The notes under the pieces are model-generated. The model was not told where the DNA came from, did no database searches, and worked only from the letters and a program-made list of their open reading frames with translations. From positions 1,984,001-2,048,000 of the forward strand of contig NZ_CP031716.1 in NCBI RefSeq assembly GCF_001696605.3: DNA of 64,000 bases. The letters are read 5' to 3'. Shown here one piece after another: positions 1 to 8,668 of the stretch; position 1 is the first letter of the stretch, and each line of letters opens with the position of its first letter. Source of the DNA: Acinetobacter wuhouensis (lineage in GTDB: Bacteria; Pseudomonadota; Gammaproteobacteria; Pseudomonadales; Moraxellaceae). A program made the translations under genes and the position numbers.

Positions 1-339
1 TATTTACAAACTTCAAATTTAGCCGCACAGATTTACCGTATGGAAGCTGAATGGGAAGCAGCGCGTTTATTAACGATTAAAGCAACATGGATGGCTGACA
101 ATAAAATGCCAAACTCGCGTGAAGCTTCTATTGCCAAAGCAAAAGCGGGTCGTATTTGTAATGAAATCACCCTGAAATGTGTCGAATTAGCTGCAAGTGT
201 CGGTTATAACGAAGATGAATTGTTAGAAAAATGGGCGCGTGATTCAAAAATTCTCGATATTTTTGAAGGTACACAGCAGATTCAACAGTTGATCATTGCA
301 CGCCGTGAACTGGGTAAATCTTCAAGTGAATTGAAATAA
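1..339 (+). CDS. Acyl-CoA dehydrogenase, C-terminal part (partial)
   Basis: The reading frame is open from the first base, so the 112 residues seen are the 3' end of a gene that starts outside the window. The tail contains a motif typical of acyl-CoA dehydrogenases, with RDSKILDIFEGTQQIQ followed by an R-rich end. These flavoproteins catalyse alpha,beta-dehydrogenation of acyl-CoA in fatty-acid or amino-acid catabolism. The motif belongs to the C-terminal helical domain that contacts FAD of the neighbouring subunit. The substrate class cannot be told from this fragment. A terminator follows within 90 bp, so the gene ends its transcription unit. Confidence 0.9.
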   Translation, partial: YLQTSNLAAQIYRMEAEWEAARLLTIKATWMADNKMPNSREASIAKAKAGRICNEITLKCVELAASVGYNEDELLEKWARDSKILDIFEGTQQIQQLIIARRELGKSSSELK

Positions 340-423
340 GATTTAACTTAATTTTCAATATAAGACCAGTAAATGCTTTATATTGATAAAATTTTAAGCA
401 GTTAAATTTTAAGCACAACACAA

Positions 424-460
424 GCGATGAGTTTTTTGATATAAAAATTCATCGCTTTTT
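424..460 (+). terminator. Rho-independent terminator after acyl-CoA dehydrogenase
   Basis: Seven-base arms GCGATGA (424-430) and TCATCGC (449-455) pair perfectly and are followed by TTTTT. The site lies between the dehydrogenase stop and the next start on the same strand. Confidence 0.75.
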
Positions 461-473
461 ATTTTCATTATTT

Positions 474-959
474 ATGTATTCAATTCGCCCCATACAACAG
501 CAAGACAATGCAGCAATTGCACAAGTCATTCGTGAGGTTTCTCAAGAATTTGGACTCGCTCCAGAGTCTGGCTTCGCCGTGGCAGATCCAATTTTGGATG
601 ATCTCTATCAAGTTTATTCTCAAAAAAATGCACAATACTGGGTAATTGAAGATCACAAAGGTCGTGTTGTCGGTGGTGGTGGCTTATCTCCACTCAAAGG
701 TGATACTTCAATTGCTGAAATTCAGAAAATGTATTTCTTATCAGAACTACGTGGTTTAGGCTTTGCTAAAAAAATTCTAGAAAATGCTTTTGAATTTGCA
801 AAGCAAAATGGTTTTAGCACTTGTTATTTAGAAACCACCAAAGACCTTTGGCAAGCGGTCAAACTCTATGAAAAACTGGGTTTTGAACATTTGGCTCAAC
901 CTAAAGGTGATACAGGTCATAGCCATGCATGTGAAATTTGGATGCTCAAAACACTTTAA
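474..959 (+). CDS. GNAT family N-acetyltransferase
   Basis: 161 residues, the usual length for a single-domain GNAT enzyme. The acetyl-CoA-binding motif A is visible around residues 85-110 (KMYFLSELRGLGFAKKIL, a variant of R/Q-x-x-G-x-G/A). The later segment with KLYEKLGFEHL is motif B, typical of the fold. Such proteins move an acetyl group from acetyl-CoA to an amine; the acceptor cannot be predicted. It stands alone between a terminator and a 275-bp spacer, so it looks monocistronic. The following spacer (960-1234) shows no further gene. Confidence 0.85.
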   Translation: MYSIRPIQQQDNAAIAQVIREVSQEFGLAPESGFAVADPILDDLYQVYSQKNAQYWVIEDHKGRVVGGGGLSPLKGDTSIAEIQKMYFLSELRGLGFAKKILENAFEFAKQNGFSTCYLETTKDLWQAVKLYEKLGFEHLAQPKGDTGHSHACEIWMLKTL

Positions 960-1234
960 TCCGCACATTTGAAAATATCCGTCATATTTTCCAAAATGAA
1001 CTTTGGTCGTATTTTCATTAGATTCAAGAATTTTCAAAATGCGATGTGATTAAAAGATTTGTGGAATGATATTGTCCAACACTTGGATAATGATTCACTT
1101 AAAAAAATAATGTATATGGTGGCAATACAGTCATTGAAATTGCATAACGACGATCTAAAATATTCAGATCATTTGTTTCATGCTTACAAAGTCATCATGT
1201 TTAGATATTGTATGTAAAAGGGAATGTATAAAAG

Positions 1235-1684
1235 ATGTTGTATTTAGAAGATTTAAATGTTGGTGATCATTTTCAAAGTCGTGAATATGAAATGACTTTA
1301 GAAGAAGTTTTAGAGTTTGCTGGTAAATACGACCCCCAAGTTTTTCATACAGATCCTGAAAAAGCCAAAGACCATCCTATTTTCCAAGGTTTAGCTGCTA
1401 GTGGTTGGCATACATCTGCTGTTACGATGCGTCTTTGGACAGAGTGCTTCCCTGTCGCTTATGGTTTAATAGGCTCTGAATCAAGTTTAAGGTGGCCAAA
1501 ACCAACACGTGTTGGCGATAAAATTCATGTCGATGTTGAAATTGTTTCAATCACGCCATCGAGAACAAAAAACGATCGTGCTATTGTCGCGTATGTCACT
1601 CAAGCGAAAAATCAATTTGATGATGTATTGCTTATTTCTACCACTAAAATTGTGGTTTTTAAACGTAATTTTGATGCACATTAA
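1235..1684 (+). CDS. MaoC-like dehydratase (hotdog fold)
   Basis: 149 residues, single hotdog domain. The hydratase signature is visible: FAGKYDPQVFHTDPEKA carries the catalytic Asp and His of the R-specific enoyl-CoA hydratase family, and GLAASGWHTSAVTMRL follows. The family hydrates enoyl-CoA in fatty-acid or polyhydroxyalkanoate metabolism. Its place near an acyl-CoA dehydrogenase fits lipid catabolism, though the two are in separate units. The AraC-type regulator 95 bp downstream reads the same way and may be related in function; that is inference. The start has only a modest ribosome site (AAGGGA about 14 bases upstream). Confidence 0.85.
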   Translation: MLYLEDLNVGDHFQSREYEMTLEEVLEFAGKYDPQVFHTDPEKAKDHPIFQGLAASGWHTSAVTMRLWTECFPVAYGLIGSESSLRWPKPTRVGDKIHVDVEIVSITPSRTKNDRAIVAYVTQAKNQFDDVLLISTTKIVVFKRNFDAH

Positions 1685-1779
1685 TCCTTAATTTGTCTTA
1701 CAATATTTAAGGTTTTTTCCATATTTCATGACAATATGATTAAAGAAATAGAAACAATCTTGAGCGCAATGGAAAGCAC

Positions 1780-2811
1780 ATGAAAACAGTCTCAGCTCGC
1801 CAAGATCAGGGAATTCCTGGTGTATATGGACTTTTATTATTAGATATCGTCTCTCGTTGGGGCTATAGTGCAGAGAGCCTTTTCGCTCCGTTTAATTTTA
1901 CCAGCGAACAACTTGCAGAGCCTGAATGTCGTATACCCACACCTATTGCCAATGAATTGGTCAAGCATGCATTAAAGCTGACAGGTGAAAGTACCCTGGG
2001 TTTCCATTTAGGGACTCAAATGCGTATTTCAATTCATGGTTTTATCGGCTATGCGATTATGACTGCCAATGACATTACTGATGCTTTGGTTTTGGCAAAT
2101 CGTTTTATTCAGTTACGTATGCCTTTTTTGCAATTGTATTTCTCAACTTTTGGTGAAAAAGCCACTTTACAACTACAATGTGATATTGAAATTGAACCTT
2201 TACGCACAGAAATTGTGATGGGGCTGACCTTTGGTATCATGACCATGGCAAAGGCGCTCACTGGCATTGATGATTTAAAAGGCGATATTGACTTCGATTT
2301 TCCGAAGCCAGATGGTTTCGATACTTACATCGAAAAACTTTCACCTTTATATAATATGCGTTTTGAACAACCACATTTAATCGCGAGTTTTGATAAATCC
2401 TATCTCGGCTTAAAAATGGTCAATGCTGACCCGATTGCCAGTCAAATTGCAATTAACCAGTGTGAAGCTGAGTTATCTGCCTTGGGGGAGCGCCGTCGTC
2501 TCGCTATGCGTGTACGCGATATTTTGACCCATTCAGAGCAACATTATCTCAGTATTGAAAATGTTGCTGATCGTTTGCATATGTCGGATCGAACATTAAA
2601 ACGTCAACTTGCAGCAGAAGGCACTTCGTTCTCAACCCTTGTCGATGAAGTGCGCTACCGCCATGCAACGTCTCTCCTTTCCCGAACGGATTACACCTTA
2701 GAGCAAATTGCTGATGAACTTGGCTATAGCGATGTTGCTAATTTCAGTCGTGCATTTAAACGCTGGAGTGGTCGTAGCCCGAGTAGTTGGCGCAAAGATC
2801 CTTATTTATAA
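1780..2811 (+). CDS. AraC/XylS family transcriptional regulator
   Basis: 343 residues. The N-terminal two thirds resemble the arabinose-binding-like sensor domain of the OruR/ArgR-type AraC group. The C-terminal 95 residues form the double helix-turn-helix: IENVADRLHMSDRTLKRQL is the first and LEQIADELGYSDVANFSRAFKRWSG the second. Regulators of this length usually sense a small ligand and activate adjacent catabolic genes. The closest same-strand gene upstream is the MaoC hydratase; target and ligand are unknown. The protein is complete and no frameshift is seen. Confidence 0.88.
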   Translation: MKTVSARQDQGIPGVYGLLLLDIVSRWGYSAESLFAPFNFTSEQLAEPECRIPTPIANELVKHALKLTGESTLGFHLGTQMRISIHGFIGYAIMTANDITDALVLANRFIQLRMPFLQLYFSTFGEKATLQLQCDIEIEPLRTEIVMGLTFGIMTMAKALTGIDDLKGDIDFDFPKPDGFDTYIEKLSPLYNMRFEQPHLIASFDKSYLGLKMVNADPIASQIAINQCEAELSALGERRRLAMRVRDILTHSEQHYLSIENVADRLHMSDRTLKRQLAAEGTSFSTLVDEVRYRHATSLLSRTDYTLEQIADELGYSDVANFSRAFKRWSGRSPSSWRKDPYL

Positions 2812-2955
2812 GGGGCAAATCATAGAGAATCTTTTACTGATTCGATGATCTTATTGGATTCTATGAATAAGATTATCAATATCTTTGCCTTTTGTTTTAA
2901 TGTAAAAACCTGTATAACGCTTAACAAAAATAAATGGATTAATTGAGGAGTCATT

Positions 2956-3330
2956 ATGAATCATCCTTCAGATTTGAAGTATGCAAGCACACATGAGTGG
3001 GTAAAAATTGAAGGTGATCTTGTGATTACTGGTATTTCTGATCATGCTCAAGATGCTTTAGGTGATTTAGTTTATGTTGAAGCACCAGAAGTTGGTAGCC
3101 AAGTTGTTTCAGGCGCACAAGCAGGTGTGGTTGAGTCTGTAAAAACTGCATCTGATATTCATGCACCTGTATCTGGTGAAGTGGTTGAAGTGAATACTGC
3201 ACTTGAAGATGACCCAGATTTTGTCAATGATGACCCATATGGCAAGGGTTGGATTTATAAAATCAAACCTAACAATATTGCGGATGTTGAAAAGTTATTG
3301 AGCAATAGCGAATACGAAGCAGGTCTTTAA
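2956..3330 (+). CDS. gcvH: Glycine cleavage system H protein
   Basis: 124 residues, full length for GcvH. The protein carries the lipoyl arm that shuttles the aminomethyl group between the P, T and L proteins in glycine cleavage. The lipoylation site is Lys63 in [12 protein letters not shown]. An excellent ribosome site (GAGGAG, 7 bases before ATG) supports the start. No gcvP or gcvT is adjacent in the window, so gcvH is an isolated gene here, ended by a strong terminator shared with aroG. Confidence 0.95.
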   Translation: MNHPSDLKYASTHEWVKIEGDLVITGISDHAQDALGDLVYVEAPEVGSQVVSGAQAGVVESVKTASDIHAPVSGEVVEVNTALEDDPDFVNDDPYGKGWIYKIKPNNIADVEKLLSNSEYEAGL

Positions 3331-3358
3331 GCCTCAGGTTATTCGTAAATGTTCGCAA

Positions 3359-3391
3359 TAAAAAAGATCAGAATTATTCTGATCTTTTTTT
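3359..3391. terminator. Bidirectional terminator between gcvH and aroG
   Basis: Perfect 10-bp arms AGATCAGAAT (3365-3374) and ATTCTGATCT (3376-3385) are flanked by an A-run on the left and a T-run on the right. The hairpin can therefore stop transcription from both convergent genes. Confidence 0.9.
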
Positions 3392-3408
3392 GTTCCAATT
3401 TTCAATTA

Positions 3409-4464
3409 TTAAGCTGTTTCCAACAAAACTTTCGCAGATAATTGCTCTGCGACATCTAACAATAATTTTTCAGTTTTATCCCAGCCTAAACAACCATCAG
3501 TCACAGACTGACCATAAGTCATATCACAAGAAATCTTTTGATTGCCATCAACCAAATGACTTTCTAACATCACACCACGGACCTGAGTTAAATGACGTTC
3601 TTGAATAATTTGTTGTAGTACCAACGGTTGTTTGAGTGGGTCTTTATGGCTATTGCCATGACTACAATCAATCACCAAAGCAGGTAACTTTCCTTGATGT
3701 TTATTGCGAATATGTTGGATCGACACCGCATCATAATTTGTCCCAGTATTTGAACCACGTAGGATGATGTGCGCCAATGGATTACCTAGGCTCTGTAAAA
3801 TACTCGGTGTTCCCTTTTGGCTCATGCCTAAAAATTGATGAGGATGGCTTGCCGATTGAATTGCATCTAAAGCAATTTGAATTGAACCATCTGTACCATT
3901 CTTGAAGCCAATACTGTATGGCATATGGCTTGAAATTTCACGATGGATTTGTGATTCACTGGTACGTGCGCCAATCGCACCCCAAGCCAATAAATCATCA
4001 AAGTAACCTGTTGCCATCGGGCTTAAAATCTCACTTGCAATTGGCAAGCCCATTTCAATAATATCGAGATATAGCTGACGTGATTTTTCTAATCCGAGTT
4101 GCATATCAGCAGAACCATCTAAATGAGGGTCATATAAAAAGCCTTTCCAACCTACTGTTGTACGTGGTTTTTCAATATAAGTACGCATCACTATGAAGAT
4201 TTGATCTGCAACTTTTTCTTGAAGTTTTTTGAGTTTTGAAGCGTATTCAAGTGCTGATTTTTCATCATGGATTGAACATGGTCCTGTGATAACCATTAAA
4301 CGAGAATCCGTACCATTTAAAATATTTTGGATCGTTTGGCGTTGTTCTGCTATTTGCAATGCATAGTGTTGTTCTAATGGAAATTTTTCTTTTAATTGTG
4401 CAGGCAAACTAAGTTCAGTTTCTGTCGTTTGATTTTGTTGTAAAGCAATATTTAAAGCATTCAT
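3409..4464 (-). CDS. aroG: 3-deoxy-7-phosphoheptulonate (DAHP) synthase, class I
   Basis: 351 residues, normal for the AroFGH class. The enzyme condenses phosphoenolpyruvate and erythrose 4-phosphate, the first step of the shikimate pathway for Phe, Tyr and Trp. Recognisable segments are MVITGPCSIHDEKSALEYA near residue 60, IGARTSESQIHRE near 170 and VIDCSHGNSHKDP near 250, which hold substrate- and metal-binding residues. The start has a good ribosome site (AAAGGA). The feedback-specific isoform (Phe, Tyr or Trp) cannot be told from sequence alone, so the symbol is by class. The upstream leader (4501-4862) encodes two aromatic-rich peptides, suggesting control by aromatic aminoacyl-tRNA supply. 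Confidence 0.92.
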   Translation of the reverse strand: MNALNIALQQNQTTETELSLPAQLKEKFPLEQHYALQIAEQRQTIQNILNGTDSRLMVITGPCSIHDEKSALEYASKLKKLQEKVADQIFIVMRTYIEKPRTTVGWKGFLYDPHLDGSADMQLGLEKSRQLYLDIIEMGLPIASEILSPMATGYFDDLLAWGAIGARTSESQIHREISSHMPYSIGFKNGTDGSIQIALDAIQSASHPHQFLGMSQKGTPSILQSLGNPLAHIILRGSNTGTNYDAVSIQHIRNKHQGKLPALVIDCSHGNSHKDPLKQPLVLQQIIQERHLTQVRGVMLESHLVDGNQKISCDMTYGQSVTDGCLGWDKTEKLLLDVAEQLSAKVLLETA

Positions 4465-4500
4465 GATGTATTCCTTTGGACTCTTATTCAGTCCGAGCTT

Positions 4501-4605
4501 TTATTTGAGCGTCTGTGATCGTTTCGAATGGCGTATTAAAGTTTGCATTTGACTAAAATAAGACCAATAAAAGTTGCTAAAGTACACATCGTTAAATTTC
4601 ATCAT
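4501..4605 (-). CDS. Second aromatic-rich leader peptide upstream of aroG
   Basis: A 34-codon open frame with ATG-ATG start, preceded by a strong ribosome site (GGAGA, 6 bases before). Residues 7-17 read VYFSNFYWSYF: seven of eleven are Tyr, Phe or Trp. The stop lies 36 bases before the aroG start, with a short hairpin (GGACT/AGTCC) between stop and the aroG ribosome site. The composition and place are those of a leader peptide sensing charged aromatic tRNAs. Because no T-run follows, it may act on translation initiation of aroG rather than on termination; that is inference. It sits downstream of the terminator that follows the first leader peptide. Confidence 0.7.
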   Translation of the reverse strand: MMKFNDVYFSNFYWSYFSQMQTLIRHSKRSQTLK

Positions 4606-4662
4606 GATATTCTCCAAATTTTAAAACATATTTATTCAAGCTAAATTTTGACACATAGGCAT

Positions 4663-4693
4663 AAAAAAACCTGATCAGGGTTGCCGATCAGGT
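4663..4693 (-). terminator. Attenuator terminator in the aroG leader
   Basis: On the minus strand ACCTGATC and GATCAGGT pair perfectly (4686-4693 with 4669-4676) around a 9-base loop, followed by seven T. The loop GGCAACC (4679-4685) is the exact complement of GGTTGCC at 4706-4712 just upstream. That segment can also pair in part, through TGCCC, with GGGCA a few bases further upstream. The segments are mutually exclusive, as expected of an attenuator after the first leader peptide. Confidence 0.75.
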
Positions 4694-4742
4694 ATTAACT
4701 TGGTGGGCAACCATTTTTCAGTGCCCGAACGACTTCAGGCAA

Positions 4743-4814
4743 TTATCTAAAGTATTGCCAGAAATAATAAGAAGTAGCGATAACAGGTTGCTTTAACATC
4801 TTTATGTCGTTCAT
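4743..4814 (-). CDS. First aromatic-rich leader peptide of aroG
   Basis: A 24-codon frame (23 residues). Residues 15-22 read SYYFWQYF, with six of the eight being Tyr, Phe or Trp, immediately before the stop. Two bases after the stop a hairpin GCCTGAA/TTCGGGC begins, followed by the switch segments and the terminator. This is the arrangement of classical transcription-attenuation leaders such as pheL and trpL. The first ATG has no clear ribosome site. An internal ATG at codon 6 is preceded by ATAAAG and could be the real start. All three aromatic residues are represented, which suits a gene at the head of the common pathway. Confidence 0.7.
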   Translation of the reverse strand: MNDIKMLKQPVIATSYYFWQYFR

Positions 4815-4833
4815 AAAAAACTGTATTGAATTT

Positions 4834-4862
4834 AAAATACTCGTAGTACATCGAATTTACAA
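4834..4862 (-). promoter_or_regulatory. Probable aroG promoter
   Basis: On the minus strand TTGTAA (4857-4862) and TATTTT (4834-4839) are separated by exactly 17 bases. A transcript would begin near 4826, about a dozen bases before the first leader-peptide ATG. By-eye match only. Confidence 0.45.
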
Positions 4863-4930
4863 GTGTTTTTTAGATTATTTTCAAAACTTTCTGACCTAAA
4901 TAAACACGGGGTTAAAGAAGCCTTATATTA

Positions 4931-5195
4931 GGGTCTGTTGACAATTCGTCTATGTTTGCGATTTGTGTATTTTTTAGCTGATACTAGGCGTGAAATACGA
5001 AACTTAGTCATTCTAAGTGAGTAGTTCATAACGAAGTAGCAGCAAAAAATACACCAGTCCCGAAGGGTTGTGGCTAAAATTATCACAAACTTCGTTATGA
5101 AATTTAAAAATGGAACCACCATTCTTTTCATTTCATGCCTCGTTTGCTCTATTTTAGCCGACAACGCAAGCCATTTATGAAATGTCAACAGACCC
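4931..5195. mobile_element. MITE-like element, 265 bp, with 13-bp terminal inverted repeats
   Basis: GGGTCTGTTGACA (4931-4943) is repeated exactly in inverted orientation at 5183-5195. Both ends are flanked by TA (4929-4930 and 5196-5197), which would be the target duplication. The element has no transposase; the 86-codon frame inside matches nothing recognisable and spans nearly the whole repeat unit. A 2-bp TA duplication suggests mobilisation by an IS630-type or IS427-type transposase; that is inference. It lies 3 bp beyond the stop codon of the GGDEF-EAL gene and may supply or remove its 3' end structure. Confidence 0.75.
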
Positions 5196-5198
5196 TAA

Positions 5199-7307
5199 TT
5201 AAATTAACATTTGTTTAGCATCATCGGCACTGATAGCTTGGCTAAATAGAAAGCCTTGTCCAAATTTACAACCTGCTGCTCTTAAACTATCAAGTTGTTC
5301 AACCGTTTCAATACCTTCAGCAATAATATCCAATGATAAAATTGGTCCAAGTTTGGCAATCCCTTCGACAATGGCTTTGATTGACTTTTCTTCATGCATG
5401 CGATTGACAAAATTATAATCAATTTTCAATGAATCTACTGGATAATCACGTAAATGGGTCATTGAAGAATGCCCTGTACCAAAATCATCCAAGGCAATCC
5501 GTACTCCCGAATTTTTCAACTTTTTCAAAGCACGTACTACATATTCATAACCGCGATCAGCCAGAATATGTTCAGTAATTTCGATTTCAACTAAATCATG
5601 TGGAATTTTATAAGCAGCCAAACGCTTCAATAAAATTTCAGCATAATTATCACGCATAAATTCTACTGGCGAAGCATTGATTGAGATCGGAACAACATTA
5701 ATTCCTTGCGAAATCCACGCTGACATATCAGTAAAAATTTTGTTATGCATGGTTTCACTGATTTTGGTCGCTAACTCAAAATCATTAAAAGCTTCAACAA
5801 CTGTCGCTGGTGAATGTATATTGCTATCTTCATCACGCCATCTGAGTAAAGCTTCAAAGCCAATGATTGAGCAATCATCCAACTTAACTTTAGGTTGATA
5901 AAACGGTTCAATTTGATTATTACGGATAATCTGACGCGCCGTGTCGAGTTGCTTGGCTTTCATTTGGGCAATTTCAAACATATCTACGCCAAACATACGA
6001 ATGCCACCACGACCACGATCTTTTAAATCATTGAGTGCAGTATCTGCACATTTTAATAGACCAGAACCATCTTTAGCATCTACTGGGTAAACCGACCCAC
6101 CAATACTCATTCCCCCATTCAGCAACTTACCACTATATGTAATTGGTGCTTCGAGTTGCTTTAAGAGTTTTTTTGAAACATTTATAATTTGTTCATTACT
6201 TTCAATATTTTCAATCACAACAGCAAATTCATCACCACCCAATCTTGAAATATAAGCATTTTCATCTAAGCAATGTGCAAGTCGCTTAGACAATACTTTA
6301 AGCAAGTGGTCACCAGCAGAATGTCCCAATGTGTCATTAATATGTTTAAAGTGGTCTAAATCGATCAATAACAAACCAATTTGACCACGTTCGTCTTTTG
6401 CTTTCGTAATTGATGTTTTTAATTTCTTTTTAAATGCTCGACGGTTCATTAAGCCCGTCATTTCATCAAACTCACTGGTGATACGGAGTTTTTCTTCAGC
6501 AATTCTTTGTTTCGTGACATCACGAGATACACATAAAATACTGGTGGTTTGCCCTTCTTCATTCACCACAGGAGTCAGAATATTGTCCCAATACATGGTC
6601 AAATTACCAAAGACACTTTTTCCTGCAAAACGAGCATTCTTACCTTTCGCCGCTTGTTTGATTGCTTTCTTGCCTTGTTCACGAACTTCTGGTGGCAATA
6701 ATCCAAGCCATTCCATGCCAAAGGTTTTGACTTTTTCTTTACCAAGTAAAGCAATACAACCTGATTTGTTCATGTGAGAAACAAAACCATCGGGTGTAAT
6801 AATTTTGATACAGTCCACACTGACATCTAGCATATCTGTATTAGCACGTAACGACTCACTGGTTTCGCGTAATAACAATGCACGGTCATGAATATTGGTA
6901 CAAGTTATAGTCCAATCAAATTGTTTACGACCATATTCTGTACTTTGCGCAAGGAGTAAAAACCACTGATAGTGTCCATCTACATTACGGATGCGACATT
7001 CTTTTTCAAAATTTTGACCTGTTTTTTGTGCAGTGATCCAAATATTATAAATATGCTCCGCATCTTCAGGATGTAAATATTTAATCCAGTCGGTATCACA
7101 GATATTGTTCGACTCAATGCCAATAAATTGTTTGAGTGGAGTATTGCAATACCCCACGCCAAGCTTAGTCATCCACACTAAATGTGGCATTAAATCCAAA
7201 GCTTGTTTTACCTCATTGGAAATTTGTGCAACTTTTACAGGAATAGAATTGGCAGACGAATCCACTGGATTCAAATTCGAATCTAGAGGTAAAGTGATAC
7301 TCGCCAT
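5199..7307 (-). CDS. PAS-GGDEF-EAL cyclic-di-GMP signalling protein
   Basis: 702 residues, no membrane segments, so probably cytoplasmic. Two PAS-type sensor regions occupy about residues 30-280. GGDEF follows, with the intact active-site motif RLGGDEFAVV near residue 357, and then an EAL domain with intact IGFEALLRWR near 486 and DDFGTGHSS later. Both catalytic motifs are present, so it could make or degrade cyclic di-GMP; which activity prevails is not predictable. It is monocistronic and is preceded by a 488-bp AT-rich spacer. A MITE sits 3 bp after its stop codon. Confidence 0.9.
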   Translation of the reverse strand: MASITLPLDSNLNPVDSSANSIPVKVAQISNEVKQALDLMPHLVWMTKLGVGYCNTPLKQFIGIESNNICDTDWIKYLHPEDAEHIYNIWITAQKTGQNFEKECRIRNVDGHYQWFLLLAQSTEYGRKQFDWTITCTNIHDRALLLRETSESLRANTDMLDVSVDCIKIITPDGFVSHMNKSGCIALLGKEKVKTFGMEWLGLLPPEVREQGKKAIKQAAKGKNARFAGKSVFGNLTMYWDNILTPVVNEEGQTTSILCVSRDVTKQRIAEEKLRITSEFDEMTGLMNRRAFKKKLKTSITKAKDERGQIGLLLIDLDHFKHINDTLGHSAGDHLLKVLSKRLAHCLDENAYISRLGGDEFAVVIENIESNEQIINVSKKLLKQLEAPITYSGKLLNGGMSIGGSVYPVDAKDGSGLLKCADTALNDLKDRGRGGIRMFGVDMFEIAQMKAKQLDTARQIIRNNQIEPFYQPKVKLDDCSIIGFEALLRWRDEDSNIHSPATVVEAFNDFELATKISETMHNKIFTDMSAWISQGINVVPISINASPVEFMRDNYAEILLKRLAAYKIPHDLVEIEITEHILADRGYEYVVRALKKLKNSGVRIALDDFGTGHSSMTHLRDYPVDSLKIDYNFVNRMHEEKSIKAIVEGIAKLGPILSLDIIAEGIETVEQLDSLRAAGCKFGQGFLFSQAISADDAKQMLI

Positions 7308-7795
7308 AAATTAATCCTATAAAATCAGCACATTTACAAATATAAACTATTTTATAAAAATGTATATATTTTAAACATGCATATTCGATGACAACCCATA
7401 AAAAATGTATTTAAACACTCATATCAAAAATAATATATGATGAATATAACATTTTTACACCAGTTAGTGACATTATATACAGATAAATGTATGGAATCCA
7501 ATATTCAGACTACGACAATGGTCGAGATTGTTTTTATAAATATTTTTATCTAGTTTTCCATATTTTAAATCATATTTATTATCAAAAACTTAATCTAGAT
7601 AAAAATAAGAATAAATTAATTATTAATCAAAAATAAACAATATTTTTTGTTTTTTAAATTTTATTACAAAATATTGTACTCAATATGAAATTCCTATAAA
7701 AATATAATTATATTCATAAAAACATTATGCTTTTTTATAAAACTTTGAATCATGCTTAATTTACATTCATTTAATTAACTTAATGTGCCTAAAAA
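7308..7795. other. AT-rich intergenic region
   Basis: 488 bp between two leftward genes, with long A/T runs and no open frame I would call a gene. It must hold the promoter of the GGDEF-EAL gene near its left end and the 3' end of the metallo-hydrolase transcript at its right. I see no convincing terminator or repeat. Confidence 0.6.
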
Positions 7796-8668
7796 TCATC
7801 CATTAAAATAATTTAAAGGTAATTTTAAATAACGTAAACCATTGACTTCTGGTTCAGGAAATTTGCCACCATCCATATTAATTTGAATTGCAGGTAAAAT
7901 TAATTTCGGCATAGATAATGTTGCATCTCGTTGTTCACGCATGCTGATAAAATCTTGTTTGGTAATGCCTGTATGAATGTGTATATTTTCATCACGTTGA
8001 GTTTTAATCGTGGTTTGATATACATAATGTTGTCGTGACTCAGGCAAATAATCATGACATAAATACATCCGCATATGATCTGGAAGTTTATAGATTTCAT
8101 TGACTGAATCAAATAACTGAGAAGCACTGCCCTTTGGAAAGTCACAACGTGCAGTCCCATAATCAGGCATGAATAAGGTATCTCCAACAAATACAGCATC
8201 ACCAACCACATAGCTTAAACACGCAGGTGTATGCCCTGGCGTTGGAATATTGTACGCATCCATTTCACCAATCATAAAATGTTCATGATCTTTAAATAAA
8301 TGATCAAACGATTGATGAGAATTTAGCGCTTTAATATCGATGTTATAAATCTTTGAAAAAATATCTTGCACAATAGTGATTTTTTCGCTCATGGCGATTT
8401 GACCACCTAACTGTGCTTTTAAATATTGTGAAGCAGTTAAGTGATCTGCATGCACATGTGTTTCAAGTATCCACTGAACTTTAAACTGATTTTTATTGAT
8501 ATAGGCAATAATTTGATCTGCATGTGTCGTCTGCGTTGTTGCTGATGAGGCATCATAATCCAAAACACTGTCAATAATTGCACAATACTGAGTTTTAGGG
8601 TCTGTTACGACATAACTAAAGGTATTGGTATTTTCATCAAAAAAATCTTGAACCAGTGGATTCATCAT
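7796..8668 (-). CDS. MBL-fold hydrolase, probable persulfide dioxygenase (Blh/ETHE1-like)
   Basis: 290 residues. The metal-binding motif HVHADH is at residues 71-76 in ETHVHADHLTASQYL, the form seen in Blh and ETHE1 sulfur dioxygenases rather than beta-lactamases. Further ligands are in TPGHTPACL and VGDTLF. Family members oxidise glutathione persulfide to sulfite during sulfide detoxification. The start overlaps the stop of the upstream YeeE/YedE gene (TAATG), so the three genes form one operon, an arrangement known from bigR-type operons. The fold is certain; the exact substrate is inference from motif and context. Confidence 0.82.
   Translation of the reverse strand: MMNPLVQDFFDENTNTFSYVVTDPKTQYCAIIDSVLDYDASSATTQTTHADQIIAYINKNQFKVQWILETHVHADHLTASQYLKAQLGGQIAMSEKITIVQDIFSKIYNIDIKALNSHQSFDHLFKDHEHFMIGEMDAYNIPTPGHTPACLSYVVGDAVFVGDTLFMPDYGTARCDFPKGSASQLFDSVNEIYKLPDHMRMYLCHDYLPESRQHYVYQTTIKTQRDENIHIHTGITKQDFISMREQRDATLSMPKLILPAIQINMDGGKFPEPEVNGLRYLKLPLNYFNG

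Noticed and set aside
4928..5188. 86-codon open frame within the MITE
   Set aside because: It spans the transposable repeat between its ends, has no recognisable protein pattern, and is best seen as chance frame in repeat DNA.
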